A model generated the notes under the pieces. That model had not been told where the DNA came from, searched no databases, and saw only the letters and a list, made by a program, of their open reading frames with translations. Positions 1 through 8,361 of a DNA stretch of 31,713 bases are shown piece after piece. The DNA comes from JACCUZ01 sp038246575 (GTDB lineage Bacteria > Actinomycetota > Actinomycetes > JACCUZ01). The position numbers and the translations under genes were made by a program. Position 1 is the first letter of the stretch; each line of letters starts with the position of its first letter. Location of the stretch: NCBI GenBank assembly GCA_038246575.1, contig JBBRVU010000028.1, positions 1-31,713 on the forward strand. Direction: 5' to 3'.

Positions 1-754
<754 letters not shown>

Positions 755-974
755 CGAAGCGGGGCGGGTGGCCCCGTCCCTCCTACCAGACGTGGTTGAG
801 CCGGAGTTTGAGCGTACCCGGCCCTGGGTCAGACCCTGGCATCGCTACGCGCGCACGAGGTCCCGCGGGCGCGAGCGGCTCCTTGATGACCGTGCAACGG
901 TCCGGGCCGGCCCCGGTGTTCCCGCGAGGCGCTCCGGGGTGGGCAGGCGGCGTCAGCAGGCGCAGCAGGTGCCG

Positions 975-1529
975 TCAGCCGGAGTAGACGTGCGCGGAGA
1001 GAGTCCCGACGAACGGCAGGTTGCGGTAGCGCTCCGCGTAGTCCAGGCCGTAGCCGATGACGAACTCGTTGGGGATGTCGAAGCCGACGTAGCGCACCGG
1101 CACGTCGACCTGGGCCGCGTCCGGCTTGCGGAGCAGGGCGCAGACCTCGACCGAGGCCGGACCCCGTGAAGTCAGGTTGGACATCAGCCACGACAGGGTC
1201 AGGCCGGAGTCGATGATGTCCTCGACGATGAGCACGTGGCGACCGGTGATGTCGCGGTCGAGGTCCTTGAGGATCCGCACCACGCCGGAGGACTTGGTGC
1301 CGGAGCCGTAGGACGACACTGCCATCCAGTCCATCTCCACCTGCGAGTGCAGCGCCCGCGCGAGGTCGGCCATCACCATGACGGCCCCCTTGAGCACGCC
1401 GACGAGCAGCACGTCCTTGCCCTCGTAGTCGGTGTCGATCTCGGCACCCAGCTCGGCGAGGCGGCGCTGGATCTGCTCCTCGGAGACCAGGACCTTCTCC
1501 AGGTCGGTCCCCATGTCCTTCTCGTCCAC
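975..1529 (-). CDS. hpt: hypoxanthine phosphoribosyltransferase
   Basis: Purine salvage enzyme that joins hypoxanthine or guanine to PRPP to give IMP or GMP. From the GTG start it is 184 residues, the usual length. The flexible loop SSYGSGTKSSG is at 72-82. The PRPP-binding signature VLIVEDIIDSGLTL is at 99-112, with the paired acidic residues and the catalytic Asp. The DIPNEFVIGYGLDY segment is typical of the base-binding side. The start is uncertain. GTG at 1529 has a GAGGGG ten bases upstream, while the in-frame ATG at 1514 (179 residues) has an AGAAGG only two bases away. It follows tilS after 28 bases, the common actinobacterial tilS-hpt pair, so the two are probably cotranscribed. Confidence 0.95.
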   Translation of the reverse strand: MDEKDMGTDLEKVLVSEEQIQRRLAELGAEIDTDYEGKDVLLVGVLKGAVMVMADLARALHSQVEMDWMAVSSYGSGTKSSGVVRILKDLDRDITGRHVLIVEDIIDSGLTLSWLMSNLTSRGPASVEVCALLRKPDAAQVDVPVRYVGFDIPNEFVIGYGLDYAERYRNLPFVGTLSAHVYSG

Positions 1530-1557
1530 GCGTCTCGAGCCCCTCGGTGTCGGTTGG

Positions 1558-2535
1558 TCAGCCGGCCGTCGTGAGCGACAGCGTCCCACAGCGCCGGGTG
1601 GCCCGGACGCGGCCCGGGAGGTGCAGCGGGCCCTGGCCGTGCCAGTCGGTGAGCAGCCGGTCCAGCTCGCCGACGTGCTCGGCGGTGAGGTCGGTCGGGG
1701 GGGCTCCCGCGGCGATCGCGACTCGGCGCAGGACGCGGGTGCGGACGGCGGGCGGGAGGTCGCACAGGACGTCGACGTCGAGGTCGTTGGGGCGGGCCGG
1801 GTCGCCGACGGCGCGGACGTGCTCCTTCGCGGCCCACGCGTCGAGGGCGTCGGCATCCTCGCGCAGCAGGGCGGCTGTCCGGGCCAGGGCGGCAGCGACG
1901 CCGGGACCGAGGGCCGCCTCGATGCGGGGCAGGACGTCGTGGCGGACCCTCGTCCGGGCGAACGCCGGGTCGTCGTTGTGCGGGTCCACCCAGACGTGGT
2001 GCTCTGCCGACATTTCTGTCAGCAGAGCACCAGGCAGGCCGAGGAGGGGTCGGCGGTAGATGCCGCGGCGGGCGGCCATGCCGGCCAGCGAGCGGGCACC
2101 CGAACCGCGGGCGAGTCCCAGCAGCACGGTCTCGGCCTGGTCGTCGAGGGTGTGCCCGAGCAGGACTGCCGCTGCGCGGAGGCGGTGGGCGGCGTCGTCG
2201 AGGGCGGCGTAGCGGGCCGTGCGCGCGGCCGACTCGGGTCCCCCTTCGGTGGCGACCTCGACCGTGGCGACCTCGACCGGCTCGAGTCCCAGCTCCCGGA
2301 GCTGACCCGCAACCGTGACCGCCCGCTCTGCGGAGCCGCTCTGCAGTCCGTGGTCCACCGTGACGGCGCCCGCACGCAGGCCCGCTCGCGGCGCTTCGAA
2401 GGCCGTCGCCACGGCCAACGACGTGGAGTCCGGGCCACCGCTGCACGCCACGAGGACCAGGTCGCCCGGGCTCAGGTCGGCCAGGGCACCGCGCACGGCC
2501 CGACGCACGGCTGCCACCGCTGCCGACGGGCCCAT
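1558..2535 (-). CDS. tilS: tRNA(Ile)-lysidine synthetase TilS
   Basis: Converts C34 of the CAU anticodon of a tRNA-Ile to lysidine, so that AUA is read as isoleucine. It uses ATP and lysine. The 325-residue protein opens with the PP-loop motif CSGGPDS (SGGPDS at 32-37). It also has the family signature HTLDDQAETV beginning at 128 and a Gly/Arg-rich segment after it. The C-terminal half matches the short form found in actinobacteria, with a substrate-binding TilS domain. It lies directly between the metalloprotease gene (17 bases upstream) and hpt (28 bases downstream), probably in one operon with both. Confidence 0.95.
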   Translation of the reverse strand: MGPSAAVAAVRRAVRGALADLSPGDLVLVACSGGPDSTSLAVATAFEAPRAGLRAGAVTVDHGLQSGSAERAVTVAGQLRELGLEPVEVATVEVATEGGPESAARTARYAALDDAAHRLRAAAVLLGHTLDDQAETVLLGLARGSGARSLAGMAARRGIYRRPLLGLPGALLTEMSAEHHVWVDPHNDDPAFARTRVRHDVLPRIEAALGPGVAAALARTAALLREDADALDAWAAKEHVRAVGDPARPNDLDVDVLCDLPPAVRTRVLRRVAIAAGAPPTDLTAEHVGELDRLLTDWHGQGPLHLPGRVRATRRCGTLSLTTAG

Positions 2536-2552
2536 GCCCGCGACGCTACCGG

Positions 2553-3659
2553 TCAGGCAGGGAGCTCGCGGGGGGTGACGACGCGGGCCACCCAGGCTGC
2601 CGGGTCGGCGATCTCGTCCTTGGTCGGCAGGTTCTGCGGTCCCGCCCAGACCTGGTTGAACCCGTGCATGCCGGCCTGGTCCGTGACCCCGCGGACGAAG
2701 CGCTCACCGTCGCGGTACTGGCGCATCTTGGCCTCCAGGCCGAGCAGCCGGCGGATCACCTGCTCGACCCGGTTGGCCTGCCGGCGCCGGGCCTGGAACT
2801 TCTCCCGGATCTGGCCGACCGAGGGGACCACGGAGGGCCCGACCCCGTCCATGACGAAGTCGGCGTGACCTTCCAGCAGCGACATCATCGCCGTGATGCC
2901 GTCCAGGATCTCGCGCTGCTCAGGGGTCTGGACAGCCTCGATGAGCGAGCCACCGGTGTCGGCCGAGTCAGGGTCGAAGCCGTCGCGGATCGCGCTGTAC
3001 GCCGCGCCCGCCGCGTCGCGCAGCCGGGCGGCCAGTGCGGCGGAGTCGAGCTCGGTCGCCGCGACGAACTCGCGGATCCGCTCCATCATGTGGTCCCGCA
3101 GCCACGGCACCGCACCGAACTGCACCCGGTGCGTCTCCTCGTGCAGACAGACCCAGAGCCGGAAGTCGCGCGGGTCCACGCCCATCTCTCGCTCGGCCGC
3201 GACGATGTTCGGCGCGACGAGCAGGAGCCGGCCGGGACGGTCGCCGTTCTCGTCGCCATACGGCGGGAAGAGCTCGTACTGGCCCAGCACCTTGGTCGCG
3301 AGGAAGGCCAACAGCGTGCCGGTCTGGGCGCCGGTGACCTTCGATCCAATGGCATCCCCCACCACGGACGACGTCGTTCGGCGGTCCTGCAGCTTGTCGA
3401 TCAGGGGCTCGAGGACGGTGCGGAAGCCGGCCGCGTTCGCCTTGATCCAGCCGGGCCGGTCGATGACTGCGACCGACGACCCTTCGGTCGGCGCGTCCAG
3501 GCCGGTGAAGGCCGCGACGTGCTCGTGGGCCTGCGCGGCGTAAGTGCGCAGGTCCGCGACGGCTGCCCGCGCCTCGGCAGGGTCGATATCCGGGCCGGGC
3601 TTGACCAGACGGGATCCCGTCGCCACCGCGACGTCCCAGTCGACCATTGACGATCTCAT
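2553..3659 (-). CDS. DUF2342/zincin-2 family metalloprotease, coenzyme-F420-associated type
   Basis: A protein of about 368 residues with the zinc-protease motif HEETH at 173-177, inside LWVCLHEETHRVQF. A conserved Glu/Asp-rich segment follows near LLEGHADFVMD. Family members are found across actinobacteria next to tilS and hpt (Rv3626c in Mycobacterium tuberculosis), and some are flagged as associated with F420-producing genomes. The physiological substrate is not known. There is no signal peptide, so it probably acts in the cytosol. Two starts are possible: ATG at 3659 (MRSSMVDW), preceded closely by GGTGA, and ATG at 3647 (MVDW). I chose the first because of the better upstream sequence. 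The family assignment is firm and the role is not. Confidence 0.88.
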   Translation of the reverse strand: MRSSMVDWDVAVATGSRLVKPGPDIDPAEARAAVADLRTYAAQAHEHVAAFTGLDAPTEGSSVAVIDRPGWIKANAAGFRTVLEPLIDKLQDRRTTSSVVGDAIGSKVTGAQTGTLLAFLATKVLGQYELFPPYGDENGDRPGRLLLVAPNIVAAEREMGVDPRDFRLWVCLHEETHRVQFGAVPWLRDHMMERIREFVAATELDSAALAARLRDAAGAAYSAIRDGFDPDSADTGGSLIEAVQTPEQREILDGITAMMSLLEGHADFVMDGVGPSVVPSVGQIREKFQARRRQANRVEQVIRRLLGLEAKMRQYRDGERFVRGVTDQAGMHGFNQVWAGPQNLPTKDEIADPAAWVARVVTPRELPA

Positions 3660-3687
3660 CGGTTCACCGTACGTCCTCAAGAGACGG

Positions 3688-3726
3688 CGATGGCCGGAGC
3701 GGCCCATGGGACCACTCCGGCCATCG
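3688..3726 (-). terminator. perfect 12-bp inverted repeat, candidate terminator of the 47-residue gene
   Basis: CGATGGCCGGAG (3688-3699) and CTCCGGCCATCG (3715-3726) are exact reverse complements around a 15-base loop. The repeat lies about 50 bases past the stop of the small membrane peptide gene and about 30 bases before the metalloprotease start, on the strand of both. No U-run follows, which is common for actinobacterial terminators. It could instead be an mRNA-stabilising or attenuating hairpin. Confidence 0.55.
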
Positions 3727-3776
3727 ACTCAGAGCGTGTTGACAGATGGAGCAGCTATCTCACTGTCGGGGTGGGG

Positions 3777-3920
3777 TCAGGTGAAGATGCTGACGCCACC
3801 GGGGCCGACGAGGAACGCCACGATGATCAGGACGATGCCGAGCAACACCTGACCACGGATGAGCGTGACGACACCCCAGATGCCGATCAGGACGGCAAGA
3901 ATCCAAAGCAGGAAAGCCAT
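3777..3920 (-). CDS. 47-residue hydrophobic membrane peptide with a GPGG motif
   Basis: A short gene not previously considered among the longer frames. Its product begins MAFLLWILAVLIGIWG and ends with LVGPGGVSIFT. It is almost wholly hydrophobic, with two helices (about 2-18 and 24-39) separated by TLIRGQ. The start is convincing because AAGGAGG stands seven bases before the ATG. Codons have G/C-rich third positions like the neighbours. Short peptides of this shape with a conserved GPGG are common in actinobacteria and have no assigned function. It lies between dacB and the metalloprotease, flanked by two strong inverted repeats, and so may be regulated on its own. Confidence 0.8.
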   Translation of the reverse strand: MAFLLWILAVLIGIWGVVTLIRGQVLLGIVLIIVAFLVGPGGVSIFT

Positions 3921-3929
3921 GGTTGTACC

Positions 3930-3987
3930 TCCTTCGGCCGCCATGGTGCCCGCAGACCAAACCGCCCAACCATCCAGCGCCGAAGGA
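3930..3987 (-). promoter_or_regulatory. leader hairpin that would mask the ribosome binding site of the 47-residue gene
   Basis: On the minus strand, TCCTTCGGC (3979-3987) pairs perfectly with GCCGAAGGA (3930-3938). The second arm overlaps the AAGGAGG ribosome binding site of the small membrane gene. The loop is about 40 bases. Base pairing would hide the site, so this could be an on/off leader structure. It is inferred from sequence alone. Confidence 0.4.
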
Positions 3988-3998
3988 CTTTTCCGCCG

Positions 3999-5435
3999 CT
4001 ACGGCGTGCCGCTGCTGACCAGCCGGGCGGCGAAGTGGTCGAGCACCGCTCGTGCGGCCAGCGTGTCCCCCGGGACCCGATCGGCCATGACGACGAACAC
4101 GACCGCCCGGCCGCCCGCGGTCGTCACTCCAGCCAGGGTGCTGACGCCGGTCAACGTCCCGGTCTTGGCGAGGACCAGTCCGGCCGCTGCCCCGTCCCGT
4201 CCCACGCCGAAGCGGGTGGCCAACGTGCCGCTGAACCCCGCGACGGGCAGTCCGGTGACCAAGTGGTCCAGCGCCGGCTCCGACGTGTCCTGGGCCGCGA
4301 GCACCAGCAGGGCGGCCAGCGTTGCCGGGGCGATCGTCGACCCACGGGCCAGACCGCTGCCGTCCAGGAGGGTCAGTCCCTCGACCGGCACACCCAGCCC
4401 GGCCAGGATCTGCGCGGCGGCCGCCGTTCCGTCGACGAAGGTCCCGGGCCGCCCGCCGGCCACCGCCGCCAGCCGGAGCAACGACTCGGCGATGTCGTTG
4501 TCGCTCGTCGAGAGCATCAGCTCGACGAGCTCCGCCACCGTCGGCGACTCGACGACGGCGAGCTCTCTCCCCGCCGGCGTCGCCACGGCACGCGTCACCT
4601 CACCGCCTACCGGCACACCGCGCTTCGTCAACAGCCGCGCGAGCTCCTGACCCGCGGCGAGCGCCGGGTCGGCCGAGCGGGCGTCACGACGCGGCGTCAC
4701 CCGGCCGCCGTCCAGCGACAATGCGCTGACGGGCGAGACCACCCCCGAGCCGACGTACGTCGCCGGCCAGTCCGGGGACACCGCGGGACCGGAGAACAGC
4801 GAGTCGTCCACGTTGACCGTGACGGAGCTGACGCCCGCTGCCCGCAGCGCCTCTGTAACCCGGTCCGCCAGGGTCGCCAGGCTGGCCCGGCCGGGGAGGC
4901 CCGAGGTCTTTCGTCGAGTCAGCGTCGCGTCGCCGCCGCCGACGAGCACGAGGTCGCCGGGGTCCCCACCCTGGACGACACGCGTCGACAGCCGTGACTC
5001 CGGGTCGAGCGCGGTCAGCGCGGCGGCCGCAGTGGTGAGCTTGAGCACCGACGCGGGCGTCCGCGCGCGCGACCCCTCCCGGTCGAGCAGTGGCTCGCCG
5101 CTGGCCGCGTCGACGACCAGGGCGCCAGGTGACGCGCCCAGCGGCCCGGACGCCAGCAACCGCTCGAGGGCAACGACCGGCACCGCTCCTGGGGACGGAC
5201 CACCGGCCGTCGACGCCGGCGTGAGCACCGGCAGCGCGCTGACGGGTCGGGGATCCAGGCGAAGCGAGGGGGTCGGGGTCGGCCGAGGGTCAGCGACCAG
5301 TCCGCCGCGCAGCCGGCCGGAGAGGTCGAGACCAGCCAGCGCGACTGCGGCCACGACGAGCACGGCAGTGAGGGCCACCAGCCACGAGCGGCGCCGACGA
5401 CGAGTAGCTGGTGCACGGGCGTCGCCGGTTCCCAC
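3999..5435 (-). CDS. dacB: D-alanyl-D-alanine carboxypeptidase, class C PBP4 type
   Basis: Low-molecular-mass penicillin-binding protein of peptidase family S13 that trims or cleaves peptidoglycan peptides outside the membrane. From the GTG start it is 478 residues. A basic N-terminus (TRRRRRS) leads into one membrane helix at about 18-36 and a Pro/Thr-rich spacer. The catalytic motifs follow: SVLK (Ser129, Lys132), SDN at 311-313 and KTG at 424-426. The frame stays open further upstream, but that part would run into ppa. GTG at 5435 has GAGGCAGG just before it. The gene is divergent from ppa, as in mycobacteria (Rv3627c/Rv3628). Confidence 0.9.
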   Translation of the reverse strand: MGTGDARAPATRRRRRSWLVALTAVLVVAAVALAGLDLSGRLRGGLVADPRPTPTPSLRLDPRPVSALPVLTPASTAGGPSPGAVPVVALERLLASGPLGASPGALVVDAASGEPLLDREGSRARTPASVLKLTTAAAALTALDPESRLSTRVVQGGDPGDLVLVGGGDATLTRRKTSGLPGRASLATLADRVTEALRAAGVSSVTVNVDDSLFSGPAVSPDWPATYVGSGVVSPVSALSLDGGRVTPRRDARSADPALAAGQELARLLTKRGVPVGGEVTRAVATPAGRELAVVESPTVAELVELMLSTSDNDIAESLLRLAAVAGGRPGTFVDGTAAAAQILAGLGVPVEGLTLLDGSGLARGSTIAPATLAALLVLAAQDTSEPALDHLVTGLPVAGFSGTLATRFGVGRDGAAAGLVLAKTGTLTGVSTLAGVTTAGGRAVVFVVMADRVPGDTLAARAVLDHFAARLVSSGTP

Positions 5436-5459
5436 CCCTGCCTCGATTCCCTCGATTGG

Positions 5460-5488
5460 TTGTCGCGCACCGACGTGCGCGAGACTAT
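5460..5488 (+). promoter_or_regulatory. candidate ppa promoter with an embedded inverted repeat
   Basis: TTGTCG (5460-5465) and GACTAT (5483-5488) are 17 bases apart and could be the -35 and -10 of ppa. The -10 match is weak. The spacer and the end of the -35 hold a perfect inverted repeat, TCGCGCAC (5463-5470) and GTGCGCGA (5475-5482), with a 4-base centre. A protein bound here would affect both dacB and ppa. Confidence 0.4.
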
Positions 5489-5544
5489 CGACCGGCCGCG
5501 CTCCCGGAGGGTCGTGCGGATCGCCACCGCAGGAGGAAGGCACC

Positions 5545-6054
5545 GTGGAGTTCGACGTCCTGATCGAGATCCCCAAGGGGAATCGCAACAAGTACGAGAT
5601 CGATCACGAGTCCGGACGGATGCGGCTGGACCGCATGCTGTTCACCTCGACGCGCTACCCCGCCGACTACGGCTTCATCGAGGACACCCTGGGTGAGGAC
5701 GGCGACCCGCTGGACGCGCTCGTGCTGCTGGAGGAGCCGACGTTCCCCGGGTGCCTGATCAAGGCGCGGACGCTCGGGATGTTCCGGATGACCGACGAGG
5801 CAGGCGGTGACGACAAGGTGCTCTGCGTCCCCGCGACCGACCCGCGGATGGAGCACCTGCGCGACATCCACCACGTCTCGGAGTTCGACCGGCTCGAGAT
5901 CCAGCACTTCTTCGAGGTCTACAAGGACCTCGAGCCCGGAAAGTCGGTCGAGGGCGCGACGTGGACCGGCCGGGTCGAGGCGGAGGCCGAGATCATCATC
6001 TCCCGCAAGCGGTTGGCGGCGGCCAAGGAGGCCGGTACGGCTCACCCGCACTGA
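5545..6054 (+). CDS. ppa: inorganic pyrophosphatase, family I
   Basis: Cytosolic Mg2+-dependent enzyme that splits pyrophosphate and so pulls biosynthetic reactions forward. At 169 residues it has the usual length. It begins VEFDVLIEIPKGNRNKYE. The signature EDGDPLDALV at 51-60 carries the metal-binding aspartates. KGNRNKYEID and RYPADYGFIEDT are conserved active-site segments. AGGAGGA ends seven bases before the GTG start, which settles it. It is a single gene divergent from dacB and converges on the membrane protein gene that follows. Confidence 0.97.
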   Translation: MEFDVLIEIPKGNRNKYEIDHESGRMRLDRMLFTSTRYPADYGFIEDTLGEDGDPLDALVLLEEPTFPGCLIKARTLGMFRMTDEAGGDDKVLCVPATDPRMEHLRDIHHVSEFDRLEIQHFFEVYKDLEPGKSVEGATWTGRVEAEAEIIISRKRLAAAKEAGTAHPH

Positions 6055-6064
6055 CCCCGGTCAG
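6051..6064. terminator. 14-bp palindrome over two convergent stop codons
   Basis: CTGACC (6051-6056) and GGTCAG (6059-6064) are exact reverse complements. The TGA of ppa and the TGA of the convergent membrane protein gene both lie inside. It is short for a terminator and has no T-run, so this is a weak call. Confidence 0.25.
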
Positions 6065-6732
6065 ATCCAGCCGAGCTCGCTGAACTCGGGGAAGCCGCCC
6101 TGCCACACGCCGAACGCGACGAGCAGGACGAGCGAGAAGGCGTACGCCGCTGCGAGGTAGCGACCCATGCCGTCGCGGGTGAAGACACCCCACACGGTGA
6201 ACACCAGCGCCGTGCCGATGCCGAGGTACGCGGTCTGGCCCTCGACCGAGTTCGTCATGTGGGTGAAGCCGACGAGCAGGGCCAACAGATAGGCACCCGC
6301 GCCTCCCCGCGGTCGGCGGTCGGCCAGCGCCACCGCCAGCACGGCGACGAGCAGGGCGAAGCCCGCGAACCAGAAGTAGTGACCCACCACCTCGTCCCAC
6401 AGGTTGACGACCTCGGGGTGCTCACCGGTCAGGGTGTTTCCGATCGAGTTGGCGGCCAGGTGGATGCCCTGACCCTGGGTGTAGAGCACGGCCGCGACGA
6501 TGAACCAGCCCCAGGTCGTGCGCGACGCGCCCGCTCCGCGAAGGGCGCCGGCAGCGGTGCCGACGACGACGTACGGCGTGAGCACGTCGATCCAGTCCGC
6601 CCACCGGGTGGGGCCCACGTCACCCAGGCCGGTGAAGACCGTCCCGGCGTGGTGAAAGAGGCCGTAGCCCAACGCGAAGAGCACCAGCCAGCCGCCGAAG
6701 GAGCGCGCGTGTCGCTCGGTGTAGCTGCTCAT
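6061..6732 (-). CDS. uncharacterised seven-helix membrane protein with intramembrane histidines
   Basis: 223 residues with about seven hydrophobic helices (about 15-33, 47-64, 74-90, 119-137, 147-163, 169-185, 193-210). I do not recognise the family. Several polar residues sit in or near helices: HH at 27-28, QGQGIHLAANS with His91, His118 before HYFW, and FTHMTNSVEG with His158 and Glu164. Seven helices with buried His and acidic residues recall the CREST group of membrane hydrolases, but the residue order does not clearly match, so this is only a thought. Its ATG lies four bases after the stop of the NlpC/P60 gene, so the two are almost certainly translated from one mRNA. Confidence 0.8.
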   Translation of the reverse strand: MSSYTERHARSFGGWLVLFALGYGLFHHAGTVFTGLGDVGPTRWADWIDVLTPYVVVGTAAGALRGAGASRTTWGWFIVAAVLYTQGQGIHLAANSIGNTLTGEHPEVVNLWDEVVGHYFWFAGFALLVAVLAVALADRRPRGGAGAYLLALLVGFTHMTNSVEGQTAYLGIGTALVFTVWGVFTRDGMGRYLAAAYAFSLVLLVAFGVWQGGFPEFSELGWI

Positions 6733-6736
6733 GTGA

Positions 6737-8212
6737 TCACGGTCGAGCTGCGCCGAGCAGACTGGTGCGCCAGATGCTCGAGACCCGCACGTTCTCGCCG
6801 GTGTAGGGAGCCTCGATCATCTGACCACCGCCGATGTAGAGCCCCACGTGGTAGATGCTGCGGTAGTCATCGGGGTTGCTGCCGAAGAACACGAGATCGC
6901 CGCGCTGCAGCTCGGACACCGGGACCTTCTGCGCACGCTGGTACTGCGCAACGCTGTAGTGCGGCAACGCGACGCTCCCCTGCTGCCAGGCGCGCATGGT
7001 GAGCCCGGAGCAGTCGAAGCTCTCCGGCCCGTCGGCACCCCACCGGTAGGGCTTGCCGACCTGTGCCCGGGCGAAGGCGATGGCCGCGTCGGCGCCTGAT
7101 GCGGTGCCGGCCGACGAGCCACCAGGGGCAGCGCCACCTGTGGAGGGCGCGGTCGGGGCCGGCGCCGGGGCCGGCGTCGGTGGCTCGGACCGGGCCGCTC
7201 CGGGTGCCGCATCGGGTGGCTTCTGCGCGTCTGCCTGCTTCTGCGCGTCCGCCTGCTGCCGCGCAGCGGCCTCGGCGGCACGAGTCTCCTCCGCGGCCCG
7301 GGCGGTCTCGGCCAGTCGAGTAGTCAGCGCGTCCTGCGCCGCGCGGGCCTCGCGGGCCGAGCGCGCTGCCGCGGCGCGGTTGGCGGCCTCGATGGCGCGC
7401 GCCTGCGCCCGGGCCGCGCGCTGGGCGGCAGCGGCCCGCTCCTGATCCAGAGCGACCTGTCGACGACGCTCGAGCCGGACCGTCGTGTTCCGGGCCGAGG
7501 CGAGCGAGCGGATCAGCCGGGTGCGTTGGGCGGAGATGGCGACGACGGCCTGCTGGTGGGCGACCAACCGACCCTGCGCCTGCGCCCTGGACCGAGACAC
7601 CCGCGCGGCGGCGGCTCGCTGCCGGTCGAGCATCTGTGTCGCGCGCCGCTCCAGCGAGTTCGCGTAGGCCTGGGCGGCTCGTACGTCGTCCAGGGCGCGC
7701 TGCCGCTTGTCCCCGATCGACGCTAGTGCAGCCGTGCCGCTGATCAGGTCCCGCGGTCCACCCGCGACGAGGATCACCGACCAGCCGCCGAGGTCCCCGC
7801 CGGTGCGGTAGGCATCGGCCGCGAACCGCCCCAGCTCGATGCGAGCGCGGCCGACCCGGAGCCGGGCGAGCTCCGCCTCGCGCAGAGCCGCGCTCCGCTC
7901 CTGCCGCGCCTGGATCAGCCGAACGCGGGCGCCGTTGTACTGCTCCACGGCCCGACCGACGTCGGCGCCGAGCCGGGCCGAGCGGGCAGCCGAGCCGGAG
8001 AGCCTGGCCTCGATCCGGCCGACCTCGTCCGAGGTGCGGGCCACCCGCGACCGGCTGCGCTGAACGGCGTTGCCGAGGTCACCGGCACCGTCGGCGGACG
8101 GGGCGGCGGCAACCGGGGACGCGGCGAGCAGCGAAGCTGTCAGGGCGACGGCAGCAACACCAGAGCAGCACCCGACCCACGGGCGAGCGCGTCGTGGGGC
8201 GGCCGTGGCCAT
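6737..8212 (-). CDS. secreted NlpC/P60 peptidoglycan endopeptidase with long coiled coil
   Basis: Cleaves peptide cross-links in the cell wall, probably during division, like RipA-type enzymes. 491 residues. An N-terminal signal peptide (about 1-37, ending PVAAAPSA) is followed by a long Ala/Arg-rich coiled coil (about 45-330) ending in a short ADAQKQ/ADAQK repeat. A Pro/Ala/Gly-rich linker (about 335-370) leads to the catalytic NlpC/P60 domain (about 373-491). Catalytic Cys401 is in FDCSGL, His455 in YHVGLYIG, and a third polar residue is near MIEAP (Glu467). The ATG at 8212 is preceded by GGGAGGG six bases away, so longer upstream starts are unlikely. It is followed at once by the seven-helix membrane gene. 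Confidence 0.93.
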   Translation of the reverse strand: MATAAPRRARPWVGCCSGVAAVALTASLLAASPVAAAPSADGAGDLGNAVQRSRSRVARTSDEVGRIEARLSGSAARSARLGADVGRAVEQYNGARVRLIQARQERSAALREAELARLRVGRARIELGRFAADAYRTGGDLGGWSVILVAGGPRDLISGTAALASIGDKRQRALDDVRAAQAYANSLERRATQMLDRQRAAAARVSRSRAQAQGRLVAHQQAVVAISAQRTRLIRSLASARNTTVRLERRRQVALDQERAAAAQRAARAQARAIEAANRAAAARSAREARAAQDALTTRLAETARAAEETRAAEAAARQQADAQKQADAQKPPDAAPGAARSEPPTPAPAPAPTAPSTGGAAPGGSSAGTASGADAAIAFARAQVGKPYRWGADGPESFDCSGLTMRAWQQGSVALPHYSVAQYQRAQKVPVSELQRGDLVFFGSNPDDYRSIYHVGLYIGGGQMIEAPYTGENVRVSSIWRTSLLGAARP

Positions 8213-8275
8213 CCGCTGCCCTCCCGGTCCAGCCAGGCCACCGAAAGTCGAGGCAGCATGGCACGCGCCCAAGTG

Positions 8276-8317
8276 GTCACAAGAGCCCCGACAGACAACA
8301 CCTGTCACACGGGTCAC
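8276..8317 (-). promoter_or_regulatory. three GTGAC repeats upstream of the NlpC/P60 gene
   Basis: GTGAC on the minus strand occurs three times (at 8276-8280, 8304-8308 and 8313-8317), the last two 9 bases apart. They lie 64-105 bases before the peptidase ATG. Cell-wall hydrolase genes of actinobacteria are often controlled by MtrA-type regulators that bind direct repeats, but the spacing here does not match a site I can name. Confidence 0.25.
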
Positions 8318-8361
8318 GTCAAGGGGCGGGCCTGTTCAGCGGCCCCGACTCATCCGAGCGG

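Noticed and set aside
888..902. GACCGT-GCA-ACGGTC hairpin between hpt and ftsH as a terminator
   Set aside because: Only 6 bp with a three-base loop and no T-run. It may be chance and is not reported as a feature.
1432..2868. 478-codon plus-strand frame
   Set aside because: It is a shadow of tilS, hpt and the metalloprotease, which have clear motifs on the other strand.
3690..4997. 435-codon plus-strand frame
   Set aside because: It is antisense to dacB and the small membrane gene, with low-complexity Arg/Gln-rich product and no motif.
5436..5591. Upstream extension of dacB to a start at 5591
   Set aside because: It would overlap the first codons of ppa. The added residues carry no signal sequence, and a GTG with an upstream ribosome binding site exists at 5435.
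8213..8317. Longer start for the NlpC/P60 protein
   Set aside because: The added 35 residues precede a typical signal peptide, and the ATG at 8212 has a proper ribosome binding site.
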